The notes under the pieces were generated by a model that saw only the letters and a program-made list of their open reading frames with translations, did no database searches and was not told the DNA's origin. A program made the translations under genes and the position numbers. Shown here one piece after another: positions 37,614 to 46,876 of a stretch of 50,264 nt of DNA (its first letter is position 1; each line of letters starts with the position of its first letter). The DNA is from an uncultured Clostridia bacterium (GTDB taxonomy: Bacteria; Bacillota; Clostridia; Oscillospirales; Acutalibacteraceae): NCBI GenBank assembly GCA_946406145.1, contig CAMJJL010000010.1:1-50264 (forward strand), read 5' to 3'.

Positions 37614-38468
37614 ATGAAAACGCGATTAATCACTTCGGGAATCGGAATCGTACTGGCATTGGCGATCATTATCTTAGGATCGTTCTTCAATATCATCATC
37701 ACGATTGCGCTTTCTCTGGTCAGCGTCATTTTATGCGGCGAGTATTTATCGGCGAGAAAATTGAATAAAGATATCAGGCTGTTTGTCACATGCTTGTTCT
37801 TTGCACTGATCATCCCCTTGATGTCCTACATGAAGGAACCGTTTGATCGTTTTCGTTTCGTCCCGTTCTATCTGTTTGTGCTGACGATGTGCATCTTCTC
37901 TGTCGTATTCCACCGCACGTTCAAAATGGATGATATGATGTTCGCCCTCGCAGGCGTATCGCTGATTACCGTCTGTATCTCACTGCTGAACGTGATCGTC
38001 TGGACAGACGCGGGAACCGCTTCCGATTCCGGCTCCAAGCACACGGCGTTCTGGATCATCTTCTGTCTGGGTATCCCGTGGCTGGCTGATTCCGGCGCGT
38101 ATTTTGCAGGCTCATACTTCGGTAAGCATAAGCTGTGCCCCAACATCAGCCCCAACAAAACGGTCGAGGGCGCGATCGGCGGCATCTTAGCCGGCACCTT
38201 ATCCGCGCTGTTGATCGGTCTGATCTTCAAGATGATCTATGGCGATGTGACGATCTATTACGGCGTACTGTTATTGGTCGCTTTCATCAACTCCATCATC
38301 TCCATCTTCGGCGATCTGACCTTCTCCGTCATCAAGAGGAGCTGCAAGATCAAAGACTTCGGCTCGATTATGCCCGGTCACGGCGGTCTGCTCGACCGAT
38401 TTGATTCCGTTTTGCTGTGCATCCCTGTTGTGTACATCTTTTCTCAAACCTTCTTTTTTATAACGTGA
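37614..38468 (+). CDS. cdsA: Phosphatidate cytidylyltransferase
   Basis: Makes CDP-diacylglycerol from phosphatidic acid and CTP for phospholipid synthesis. It has about eight membrane helices, and the C-terminal signature SIMPGHGGLLDRFDSVL is present. The ATG at 37608 lies directly on the ribosome binding site GGAGG (37603-37607), so I start at the next ATG, 37614, giving 284 residues. A GCCGAC / GTCGGC hairpin (about 37568-37587) precedes it. It is followed within 6 bases by dxr. Confidence 0.92.
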   Translation: MKTRLITSGIGIVLALAIIILGSFFNIIITIALSLVSVILCGEYLSARKLNKDIRLFVTCLFFALIIPLMSYMKEPFDRFRFVPFYLFVLTMCIFSVVFHRTFKMDDMMFALAGVSLITVCISLLNVIVWTDAGTASDSGSKHTAFWIIFCLGIPWLADSGAYFAGSYFGKHKLCPNISPNKTVEGAIGGILAGTLSALLIGLIFKMIYGDVTIYYGVLLLVAFINSIISIFGDLTFSVIKRSCKIKDFGSIMPGHGGLLDRFDSVLLCIPVVYIFSQTFFFIT

Positions 38469-38474
38469 TTCACT

Positions 38475-39617
38475 ATGATAAAGAGTATATCCATATTAGG
38501 GTCTACGGGTTCCATCGGCACACAAACGCTTGATGTTGCCCGTAAACTCAATTTACAAATCAATGCGCTCTCCGCATACAGCAGTATCGAACTGCTCGAG
38601 GAGCAAATAAGAGAGTTCCGACCCTCCTTAGCCGTTGTATTCGACGAGGGTAGGGCAGAGGAGCTGAAGATCAAGATTGCCGACACCTCCACCAAGGTGC
38701 TCAGCGGTATGAGCGGATTGTATGAGATCTGCCATGACGATTCCGAGTTGATCGTCAACGCCATTGTCGGCATGGTCGGACTGGAACCGACCCTCGAGGC
38801 GATCAAGGCAAAGAAGGATATAGCCTTCGCCAACAAAGAAACCTTAGTCACCGGCGGCGCTCTGGTGATGGACGCCGTTAAAGAAAACGGCGTCAAGCTC
38901 CTGCCCGTTGACAGCGAGCACAGCGCGATCTTCCAATGCTTACAGGCGTCGCCGCCCGATAAAAAGCTCAAGAAGATCCTCCTGACCGCTTCGGGAGGTC
39001 CCTTCTTCGGTAAAACTGCCGATGAACTGCGTGATGTGACAGTCGAGCAGGCGTTGGCGCATCCGAACTGGAGTATGGGCGCAAAAATAACCATCGACAG
39101 TGCTACCATGATGAACAAGGGGCTTGAGATCATTGAAGCCGCATGGCTCTTCGATACCGATCCCGATGATATCGAAGTGGTCGTCCACCGTGAGAGCATC
39201 ATCCATTCGATGGTTGAATTCACCGACAATTCCATTTTGGCTCAGCTCGGATTGCCCGATATGCGCATCCCGATCCAATACGCGATCACTTATCCCGAGC
39301 GCGTACCGTCGCCGGTTCCCGAGATCGACTGGAAGACTTTATCACAAATGACCTTCTTCTCAGCAGACGACAAAACGTTCCGATGCCTTGCCGCGTGCAA
39401 GCGCGCCATGAAGAAGGGAGGACTCTATCCGGCTGTCGCCAACGGCGCCAATGAAGTCGCTAACCGCCTGTTCCGTGACGGAAAGATTCCGTTCCTGCGG
39501 ATCGGCGAGCTGGTATCCGCGGCAGTCGATGAGCTGAGTGTCGGCAAAGCGTCTACACTCGACGATGTACTTGCCGCCGATCATCTGGCGCGTGAGTTTG
39601 TTTATCACAATATTTAA
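38475..39617 (+). CDS. dxr: 1-deoxy-D-xylulose 5-phosphate reductoisomerase
   Basis: Second enzyme of the MEP isoprenoid pathway, converting DXP to MEP with NADPH. The 380-residue protein shows the NADPH-binding SILGSTGSIGTQTLDV at the N-terminus, NKETLVTGGALVM and the metal-binding VDSEHSAIFQCL. It also shows LTASGGPFFGK (flexible loop) and HPNWSMGAKITIDSATMMNKGLE-type sequence. It lies 6 bases after cdsA and has only a weak ribosome binding site. It works with ispG, two genes further on. Confidence 0.96.
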   Translation: MIKSISILGSTGSIGTQTLDVARKLNLQINALSAYSSIELLEEQIREFRPSLAVVFDEGRAEELKIKIADTSTKVLSGMSGLYEICHDDSELIVNAIVGMVGLEPTLEAIKAKKDIAFANKETLVTGGALVMDAVKENGVKLLPVDSEHSAIFQCLQASPPDKKLKKILLTASGGPFFGKTADELRDVTVEQALAHPNWSMGAKITIDSATMMNKGLEIIEAAWLFDTDPDDIEVVVHRESIIHSMVEFTDNSILAQLGLPDMRIPIQYAITYPERVPSPVPEIDWKTLSQMTFFSADDKTFRCLAACKRAMKKGGLYPAVANGANEVANRLFRDGKIPFLRIGELVSAAVDELSVGKASTLDDVLAADHLAREFVYHNI

Positions 39618-39647
39618 ATCATACTAATACATTTTGGAGATGATTTT

Positions 39648-41006
39648 ATCACCGTACTGACTACCATAGCGCTGATCATCATTGCGGTAGTGCTATTTGA
39701 ACTGATTATTTTTATCCATGAGGGCGGACATTTTATCGCCGCGAAAAAGAGCGGCATCAAGGTAAATGAATTTGCTTTGGGTATGGGTCCAAAGATTTTC
39801 AGCTTTACCAAAGGTGAAACCACCTACTCACTGCGTCTTTTCCCGATCGGCGGTTTCTGCGCGATGGAGGGCGAGGATGAGGACAGTGAGAATCCCCGTG
39901 CGTTTAATAACGCCAAGATCTGGAAGCGCATGATCGTCATCGTCGCCGGTGCGTTCATGAATATCGTTCTGGGTCTTGTTCTGATGCTTTTTACTTTGCT
40001 GCCGCAGGAGCAATTCGCGTCTACGACCGTTGCCGAGTTTTCACCGAGCTCCTTTACCGCGGTGACAGGCTTGCAGCCCGGTGATCAGATCACCAAGATC
40101 AACGACTATGCTGTCAATACCTCTACCGACTTTTCCTTTGCGCTGTTTACACTCCCTGTCAGCGAGATCGACGGACACGAGCTTTCCATCTATAAGGAGG
40201 ATTGCGCTTTTGATCTGTATTCACGCGCGACAGAGCTGGTTGACGATAAGACGACCGAAGAACAGAACGCCGCTCTGGTAACTTCCTTACAGGAAGCACA
40301 GGCAAAAATAGCAAAGGCTGAATCGAAAGAAGAAGCATATAAGGTCTTCTCCGAATACTATAATTCATTTGCGGATATCGTCGGCAAGGAGCATGCCGAC
40401 ACGATCCCTAAGATCGAAGAAAAAGATACCCGTCAGCGCTTTCGTACCGATATGACCGTCATCCGTGACGGTGAAAAGGTCGATCTCAAAGATGTCGATC
40501 TGTTGACATTGAAGAAAAGCGCCGATGATGACACGCCGCAGCTCAGGATCGACTTCTATATCAAGCCGATCGAGAAGAACTTCGGCACCGTGATCGAGCA
40601 GACCTTCTCCAATACTGTATCGGTTGTACGAATGGTATGGGGCAGCTTGATCGGCTTGCTCAAGGGGAAGTTCAGTCTGAACGATATGTCAGGTCCTGTC
40701 GGTATTGCATCGGCGATCACGAAGGTCGCGGGCGAATCCCTGCGCACCTCGGGCTTTGGCAGCGCCGTCAACTCGATCGTCTATATCATGATGGTCATCA
40801 CCATCAACCTCGGCGTCGTGAATATGCTGCCTTTCCCGGCGCTCGACGGCGGACGCTTCTTGATGCTGCTGATCGAGTGGATCTTCCGCAAGCCCGTACC
40901 GCGCAAGGTCGAGAGCGTCATCAACGCCGTCGGACTGGTACTGCTGCTCGGATTATCGGTTTTTATCGCATTCCAGGATATCTGGAAAATTTTCAGCGGA
41001 GGATAA
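39648..41006 (+). CDS. rseP: RseP/RasP family site-2 zinc metalloprotease, apparent AUC start
   Basis: Membrane-embedded protease that cleaves anti-sigma factors and signal-peptide remnants. Zinc ligands HEGGH are followed near the C-terminus by the third-ligand motif NMLPFPALDGG. A PDZ domain follows the first half (LQPGDQITKINDY). In this frame no ATG, GTG or TTG occurs between the dxr stop at 39615 and GTG 39690. Starting at 39690 would leave only nine residues before HEGGH and destroy the first membrane helix. GGAG (39636-39639) is spaced 8 bases from ATC at 39648, where homologues should begin (I/M)TVLTTIALIIIAVVLF. I therefore propose an AUC start, or an ATG-to-ATC change. The product is 452 residues. 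Confidence 0.85.
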   Translation: MTVLTTIALIIIAVVLFELIIFIHEGGHFIAAKKSGIKVNEFALGMGPKIFSFTKGETTYSLRLFPIGGFCAMEGEDEDSENPRAFNNAKIWKRMIVIVAGAFMNIVLGLVLMLFTLLPQEQFASTTVAEFSPSSFTAVTGLQPGDQITKINDYAVNTSTDFSFALFTLPVSEIDGHELSIYKEDCAFDLYSRATELVDDKTTEEQNAALVTSLQEAQAKIAKAESKEEAYKVFSEYYNSFADIVGKEHADTIPKIEEKDTRQRFRTDMTVIRDGEKVDLKDVDLLTLKKSADDDTPQLRIDFYIKPIEKNFGTVIEQTFSNTVSVVRMVWGSLIGLLKGKFSLNDMSGPVGIASAITKVAGESLRTSGFGSAVNSIVYIMMVITINLGVVNMLPFPALDGGRFLMLLIEWIFRKPVPRKVESVINAVGLVLLLGLSVFIAFQDIWKIFSGG

Positions 41007-41007
41007 C

Positions 41008-42051
41008 ATGGCAAGTAAACACTATGTAACCGCACTTCATACACAAATCGGCGGCGGCGCTAAAATCAGCATTCAGTCAATGCTCAATCGCCCTGCCGAA
41101 GATATCGAAGGCTCTGTGCAACAGGCAAAGGAGCTGGAAGCGGCAGGGTGTGAGATCATCCGTGCCGCTGTTCCGAATAAGGAGGCTGTCCGGCTGATCG
41201 CGGCGCTCAAAGAAGCCGTATCCGTGCCGATCGTCGCCGATATCCACTTTAACTATCAACTCGCGTTGGAATCGATCGCCGCCGGTGTGGATAAGATCCG
41301 CATCAATCCCGGTAACATCGGTGACGACAGCCGTGTCAAAGCGGTTGCCGACGCTTGCAAAGCGAAGAATATCCCTATCCGTATCGGCGTTAATTCCGGT
41401 TCGCTCGAGAAGAGTATTCTCGCAAAATACGGTCATCCGACCGCAGAGGCGTTGTGCGACAGCGCTTTGTATCACGCTTCCTTGCTCGAAAAATTTGATT
41501 TCAACGATATTGTCTTATCGATGAAAAGCTCCGACGTCGCAACCATGGTCAAGGCGTATCGTCTTGCCGATCAGCGTTGTGATTATCCGCTCCACCTCGG
41601 TGTGACCGAAGCCGGTACACGGCGTATGGGGATCATCAAATCCGCCGTCGGTATCGGCGCACTGCTGGTCGACGGCATCGGCGATACGATCCGTGTGTCG
41701 CTGACGGATAACCCTGTAGAAGAAGTCTATGCGGCACAGGATATCCTCAAATCCCTCGGGCTGGGGGATGAGGGAGTCAAATTCGTTTCCTGTCCCACCT
41801 GCGGCAGAACAAAAATCGACCTGATCTCCTTAGCGTCCGAGGCAGAGAACAGATTGCGCGGATGCAAAAAGCCGATCACGGTCGCCGTGATGGGCTGTAT
41901 CGTCAACGGTCCCGGTGAAGCAAAGGAAGCGGATATCGGTATCGCCGGCGGTAACGGCGAGGGTCTGATCTTCAAGAAAGGCGAGATCATCGCGAAGGTT
42001 CCCGAGGATCAGCTGATCGACCGCCTGATGTCGGAGATAGACAAGCTCTGA
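41008..42051 (+). CDS. ispG: 4-hydroxy-3-methylbut-2-en-1-yl diphosphate synthase
   Basis: Iron-sulphur enzyme of the MEP pathway, making HMBPP from the cyclic diphosphate. The 347-residue protein contains SIQSMLNRP(A/T)ED, IVADIHFNYQLAL, KIRINPGNIG, IRIGVNSGSLE and LHLGVTEAG. The [4Fe-4S] ligands are in FVSCPTCGRTKID and MGCIVNGPGEAKEADIGIAGG. It starts 1 base after rseP with GCGGAGGAT upstream. Its place beside dxr groups two steps of the same pathway. Confidence 0.96.
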   Translation: MASKHYVTALHTQIGGGAKISIQSMLNRPAEDIEGSVQQAKELEAAGCEIIRAAVPNKEAVRLIAALKEAVSVPIVADIHFNYQLALESIAAGVDKIRINPGNIGDDSRVKAVADACKAKNIPIRIGVNSGSLEKSILAKYGHPTAEALCDSALYHASLLEKFDFNDIVLSMKSSDVATMVKAYRLADQRCDYPLHLGVTEAGTRRMGIIKSAVGIGALLVDGIGDTIRVSLTDNPVEEVYAAQDILKSLGLGDEGVKFVSCPTCGRTKIDLISLASEAENRLRGCKKPITVAVMGCIVNGPGEAKEADIGIAGGNGEGLIFKKGEIIAKVPEDQLIDRLMSEIDKL

Positions 42052-42101
42052 TTTTTTCTTTAGTTAGTCAATCTATATGCTAAATCACGAAAGGTATTTG
42101 A

Positions 42102-45100
42102 ATGATCAAACTCAGTGAAGTGTTTGCGCCGTACGCGGTTGAGCTCGACGGCTCTCTTGCGGACGCGGCAGTCAACCATATACGTATCAATAAAGAAAGA
42201 CGAATACTGATTATCGACATTAACTCCGATTATCTGCTGACCCGTGCCGCGATCTTTGAAGCACAGGAGAAGATCGCCAAGGCGGATATCGGCGTTGACA
42301 AAGTCATCATCCATCCTCATTTCAGACCGGAATCCTTTGACGTCGGTTATTTTGACGAGCTGGTTGTCGCGCTGAAATCCAACACCCCCAGCCTCAACGG
42401 CACGCTCAACGACGCTGTTTTGATCCGTGAGGGAGAGGATCGGCTGAATGTTGAGCTGGCGCACGGCGGTCTGGCTCTGTTGCAGGCAAAGGAATTCGAT
42501 ATCCTGCTCAGCGATATCATCTATCGCGAGTTCGGCTTACGCTTTGATATCCGCTTTTCGGGCGTTACTGAGCTGAGCGTCGATGATGAACAGTTCACCG
42601 AAAGCATCGATAACGCGCAGAAGAAGATCGACCGTGAGAAGATCGAGGAACTGACGATGCTGTTTGAGGGCGAGGAGCGTACCGATACGGCTTTTGAAAA
42701 TCTCAACAGCATGACCGAGATCGAGATTCGCAAGGGCGACTCTCTTTATCCGCAGATCATCCGCAATTCCGTTAAACCGATCTACGGCAGAGTTCTCAAA
42801 AGCGCCAATAAGCTCATGCCGATCGAAAAGATCGCCTATGATACCGGTCGGGCGACCGTCTGGGGCGATGTGTTTGCCTGTGAGACAAAGGTGACCCGAT
42901 CGGGCGACAAGAACATCATCAACTATGATATCACCGATTATACAGGCTCTATCACCGTGAAGGTTTTTGACTCCATCCAGAACTGCAAGGTTCTTGAGTC
43001 AATCAAGAAGGGCTCTTCCATTGTGGTATCCGGTGACGTAGAATTCGATAAATTTGCCGGAGATACCGTTATCAACGCAAAATCGATCGCTTCCGTTAAG
43101 AAGGTATCGGTCGTGGATAACGCGCCGAAAAAGCGCGTCGAGCTGCATATGCATACCAACATGAGCCAGATGGATGCGATCACGCCCGCCGGCAAGCTCG
43201 TCAAGCGCGCTGCCGAATTCGGTCATCCCGCGGTCGCAATCACGGATCACGGCGTGGCGCAGGCGTTCCCTGACGCTATGAACGCCGCCGAATCTCTGGA
43301 GCGTGACGGCAAGGAGATTAAGGTCATTTACGGTACTGAGGCGTACTTCATCGATGATCTCTGTACACCTGTTGACGGCGGCAAGAATGTATCGATGGAT
43401 GATACCTTTGTATGCTTCGACCTCGAGACAACAGGTCTGTATGCCACGAACGACAGAATCACCGAGATCGGCGCTGTCAAGGTGCAAAACGGCAGGATCG
43501 TTGATTCCTTCTCGACCTTTGCCGATCCCGAACGCCCCATCCCGGCGAAGGTCATCCAGCTGACAGGCATCACCGACAGCATGGTCAAGGGTGCTCCCTC
43601 GCAAAAGGAAGCAGTCGAAAAGTTCCTTGAATTCTGCGGTGACGCTGTCCTGGTCGCGCACAACGCGCCGTTTGACACGGGCTTCATTCGCAAGGTCTGT
43701 CAGGAAAACGGTATGGCGTACAACTATACCTCTGTGGACACCGTCGCCATTGCGCGCAAGATCCTGCCCGATATCACTAACGTCAAGCTGGATACGCTTG
43801 CAAAGCATTTTCGTCTGGGTAAATTCAATCATCATCGCGCGGTCGATGACGCGGAAATGCTCACCAATATCTTCCTCAACCTCATCCGTGTGCTCGAAAA
43901 AGATTTTGATGTGCACGATCTGAACGATATGAGGGAGAAGATCGTCGGCGGCGATTACAAAAAGCTGCCGACCTATCATCAGATCATCTTAGTCAAAAAT
44001 CAGGCGGGGTTAAAGAACCTCTACCGTCTGATCTCCTATTCTCATTTGAATTATTTCCATCGCCGTCCGCGTATTCCGAAATCCGAGCTGATGAAGCACC
44101 GTGAGGGGCTGATCATCGGCTCAGCGTGCGAGGCAGGCGAGCTGTATCGCGCCATCCTGCATAACGCGAGTGAGGAAGAGATCGAGAGGATCGCGTCCTT
44201 CTATGATTATCTCGAGATCCAGCCGACAGGCAACAATCGCTTCCTGATTCGTGACGGAGCGGCAGAGGATGAAGATCATCTGCAAAACCTGAACCGCAGG
44301 ATCCTCAAGCTCGGCGACAAGCTCGGCAAGCCTACTGTCGCCACCTGCGACGTCCATTTCATGGATCCGCACGACAAGGATTATCGCATGATCCTGCTTG
44401 CGGCTCAGGGCTTTGATGACGCGGAAGAACAGGCGCCGCTGTATTTCAGAACCACTGCGGAAATGCTCGAAGAATTCGCGTATCTCGGCGACAGGGCACA
44501 GGAGGTCGTTGTCGACAACACCAACCTGATCGCCGATCTGTGCGACTATGTCCGTCCGATCCCTGCCGGCAATTTCCCACCGTTCATTGAGGGCGCTGAG
44601 GAGCAGCTCACCTCCATCACATGGCAGCGTGCCAAGGATAAATACGGCGATCCTCTGCCTGAGATCGTCAAGGCGCGACTGGATAAGGAGCTCAACTCCA
44701 TCACCACCTACGGCTTCTCCGTATTGTATATGACAGCGCAAAAGCTGGTTGCCGACAGTGAAGCGCACGGTTATCTGGTCGGATCCCGTGGATCGGTCGG
44801 ATCGTCCTTTGTCGCGACGATGTCAGGTATCTCTGAGGTCAATCCGCTCTGTCCGCATTATCTGTGTCCCAAGTGCAAGAAGAGCATTTTCTTTGAGCAC
44901 GGCGAATACGGCTCGGGCTTTGATATGCCGCCCAAGGATTGTCCCGACTGCGGCACGCCGATGGAGCGCGACGGTCACGAGATCCCGTTTGAGACCTTTC
45001 TCGGCTTCAAGGGTGACAAGGTTCCTGATATCGACCTGAATTTCAGCGGTGAACAGCAGAGCGCTTCCCACCGCTATACAGAAGAACTCTTCGGTCGTGA

Positions 45101-46454
45101 AAATGTCTTTAAGGCAGGCACCATCTCGACCGTTGCCGATAAAACCGCCTACGGTTATGTCAAGAAGTTCTGCGAGGAGCATAACCGCACCTTCCGTAAG
45201 GCGGAGATGAATCGTCTCGCAACCGGCTGTACCGGCGTCAAACGCACTACAGGTCAGCATCCCGGCGGCATGGTCGTTGTACCGCGCGGTATGGAGGTCT
45301 ATGATTTCTGTCCCGTACAGCACCCCGCCGACAAGAGCGATTCCGATAATATCACCACCCACTTCGATTTCCATTCCATCCATGACACCATCACCAAGCT
45401 CGACGAGCTCGGACACGATGTTCCCACGATCTACCATTATCTGGAAGAGAATACGGGTATCCCCGTGATGGATGTATCCATGAGCGATCCCGAGGTCATG
45501 TCCCTGTTTACTTCACCCGAGGCGCTGGGCGTGACCGCCGAGGATATCGACTCCGAGACCGGTACCTTCGCTCTGCCGGAGCTCGGCACGAGCTTTGTCC
45601 GCCAGATGCTGGTCGAGTCCAAGCCGAAAACCTTTACCGATTTATTGCAGATATCGGGTCTGTCGCACGGTACCGACGTATGGATCGGCAACGCCGCCGA
45701 TCTGATCAAGAACGGCACCTGCACCATTTCCGAGGTTATCGGTACGCGTGACTCGATCATGACCTATCTGATGCACAAAGGGCTCGATCCCTCCATGGCG
45801 TTCAAGATCATGGAGATCGTCCGTAAGGGCAAATCCACCAAGCTGCTTACCGAGGAGCATCTGAACGCGATGAAGGAGCACGATGTGCCCCAGTGGTATA
45901 TCGACTCCTGTATGAAGATCAAATACATGTTCCCGAAGGCTCATGCCGCCGCTTATATGATTTCGGCACTGCGACTCGGCTGGTACAAGGTACATAAGCC
46001 GATCGAATTCTACGCGGCGTACTTCACCGTTCGTAACGATAACTTTGACGGCGCGACTCTGCTCAAGGGACGCGACGCGGTACGCAATAAGATCAAGAGC
46101 ATTAACGACAAGGGCTTTGAAGCCTCCGCAAAGGAAAAGGCGGAGATCCCGATGCTCCAGATCATGAATGAGATGCTCGCACGTGGTATTGAGGTGCTTC
46201 CTATCGATATCTATAAGAGTGAAGCAAAAAAGTTCGTGATCGAGAACGGCGGTATTCGCCTGCCGTTCTGCTCACTCAACGGCGTAGGGGAGAGCGCCGC
46301 GTTTGCGCTTGCCGATGCGGCAAAGCAGGGTGAATACCTCTGTATCGAAGACGTCATTACCCGTTCCAAGGTCAGCAAATCCGTGATTGAAACGCTCAAG
46401 GAATGCGGCGCCTTCGGCGATCTGCCCGAGACCGCTCAGATGAGTTTGTTCTAA
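42102..46454 (+). CDS. polC: DNA polymerase III PolC-type
   Basis: Main replicative polymerase of low-GC Gram-positive bacteria, with built-in proofreading. The 1450-residue length fits. Visible in order: an N-terminal region (1-220), an OB fold (about 250-335), first PHP part with ELHMHTNMSQMD (H349, H351) and ITDHG, the DEDDh exonuclease FDLETTG (D440, E442), and the second PHP part. Then come GSRGSVGSSFVATM, a zinc-binding module (Cys near 922, 925, 947 and 950) and palm aspartates D976 and D978 in PDIDLNF. The protein ends ETAQMSLF, resembling a beta-clamp-binding tail. It is the last gene of the pyrH cluster. Confidence 0.97.
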   Translation: MIKLSEVFAPYAVELDGSLADAAVNHIRINKERRILIIDINSDYLLTRAAIFEAQEKIAKADIGVDKVIIHPHFRPESFDVGYFDELVVALKSNTPSLNGTLNDAVLIREGEDRLNVELAHGGLALLQAKEFDILLSDIIYREFGLRFDIRFSGVTELSVDDEQFTESIDNAQKKIDREKIEELTMLFEGEERTDTAFENLNSMTEIEIRKGDSLYPQIIRNSVKPIYGRVLKSANKLMPIEKIAYDTGRATVWGDVFACETKVTRSGDKNIINYDITDYTGSITVKVFDSIQNCKVLESIKKGSSIVVSGDVEFDKFAGDTVINAKSIASVKKVSVVDNAPKKRVELHMHTNMSQMDAITPAGKLVKRAAEFGHPAVAITDHGVAQAFPDAMNAAESLERDGKEIKVIYGTEAYFIDDLCTPVDGGKNVSMDDTFVCFDLETTGLYATNDRITEIGAVKVQNGRIVDSFSTFADPERPIPAKVIQLTGITDSMVKGAPSQKEAVEKFLEFCGDAVLVAHNAPFDTGFIRKVCQENGMAYNYTSVDTVAIARKILPDITNVKLDTLAKHFRLGKFNHHRAVDDAEMLTNIFLNLIRVLEKDFDVHDLNDMREKIVGGDYKKLPTYHQIILVKNQAGLKNLYRLISYSHLNYFHRRPRIPKSELMKHREGLIIGSACEAGELYRAILHNASEEEIERIASFYDYLEIQPTGNNRFLIRDGAAEDEDHLQNLNRRILKLGDKLGKPTVATCDVHFMDPHDKDYRMILLAAQGFDDAEEQAPLYFRTTAEMLEEFAYLGDRAQEVVVDNTNLIADLCDYVRPIPAGNFPPFIEGAEEQLTSITWQRAKDKYGDPLPEIVKARLDKELNSITTYGFSVLYMTAQKLVADSEAHGYLVGSRGSVGSSFVATMSGISEVNPLCPHYLCPKCKKSIFFEHGEYGSGFDMPPKDCPDCGTPMERDGHEIPFETFLGFKGDKVPDIDLNFSGEQQSASHRYTEELFGRENVFKAGTISTVADKTAYGYVKKFCEEHNRTFRKAEMNRLATGCTGVKRTTGQHPGGMVVVPRGMEVYDFCPVQHPADKSDSDNITTHFDFHSIHDTITKLDELGHDVPTIYHYLEENTGIPVMDVSMSDPEVMSLFTSPEALGVTAEDIDSETGTFALPELGTSFVRQMLVESKPKTFTDLLQISGLSHGTDVWIGNAADLIKNGTCTISEVIGTRDSIMTYLMHKGLDPSMAFKIMEIVRKGKSTKLLTEEHLNAMKEHDVPQWYIDSCMKIKYMFPKAHAAAYMISALRLGWYKVHKPIEFYAAYFTVRNDNFDGATLLKGRDAVRNKIKSINDKGFEASAKEKAEIPMLQIMNEMLARGIEVLPIDIYKSEAKKFVIENGGIRLPFCSLNGVGESAAFALADAAKQGEYLCIEDVITRSKVSKSVIETLKECGAFGDLPETAQMSLF

Positions 46455-46507
46455 CCGTGCAGCTCCGTATTTCTCCTTTTCTACATACAGGAGGACGGTT
46501 GTTTTTC
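46454..46507 (+). terminator. Rho-independent terminator after polC
   Basis: The outer stem AACCGT / ACGGTT and inner stem CTCCT / AGGAG are followed by GTTTTTC. Confidence 0.65.
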
Positions 46508-46876
46508 ATTGCGTGATGCCGCTCATTTTCAGTACATGATGAAAAATTTACAAAAAATATTGTTAAATTTGTGGTGATGTATTGAAAAATCTTAAAAGAA
46601 AGAATATAATGTAAATGATACTATATACTACGCTGTTTATATTCTTTTATCCAAATCAGCAACGTTTTCTCCCACCTGAAAACCGACTTCGCCGCGATCT
46701 TTACGCAGGTGAAAGAACAAATGGAATCATCAGCAACGACGCTGCTCCCCAAACAGCGGAGAATGATCCCGAGAATCAGCAAAAGCCCAAAGGATCACGC
46801 ACTGCTCGGAAAGCGTCTGAGCTGTTCAACAATACAAAAGGCAAATGATGAATTTGTTTTATTAGGAGGTTTTAAA
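46508..46876. other. Upstream region and long leader of the alpha-amylase gene
   Basis: This 370-bp stretch has no supported gene. After the promoter (46582-46610) there is a roughly 260-base leader. CACCTG and CAGGTG (about 46675-46713) can pair, as can CTGCTCC with CAGCGGAG-like segments near 46740-46761. The frame open through the leader into the amylase lacks a ribosome binding site and a signal peptide at its far start. Confidence 0.5.
46582..46610 (+). promoter_or_regulatory. Predicted sigma-A promoter of the dockerin alpha-amylase
   Basis: TTGAAA (46582-46587), 17-base spacer, TATAAT (46605-46610). Transcription would begin near 46617, leaving a roughly 260-base untranslated leader. 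Confidence 0.7.

Noticed and set aside
39690-41006. GTG at 39690 as the rseP start
   Set aside because: It leaves nine residues before HEGGH, too few for the first membrane helix, and has no ribosome binding site at a suitable distance.
46615-46848. 77-residue plus-strand ORF before the amylase
   Set aside because: It begins at the predicted transcription start with no ribosome binding site, and its protein has no resemblance; it is leader RNA.
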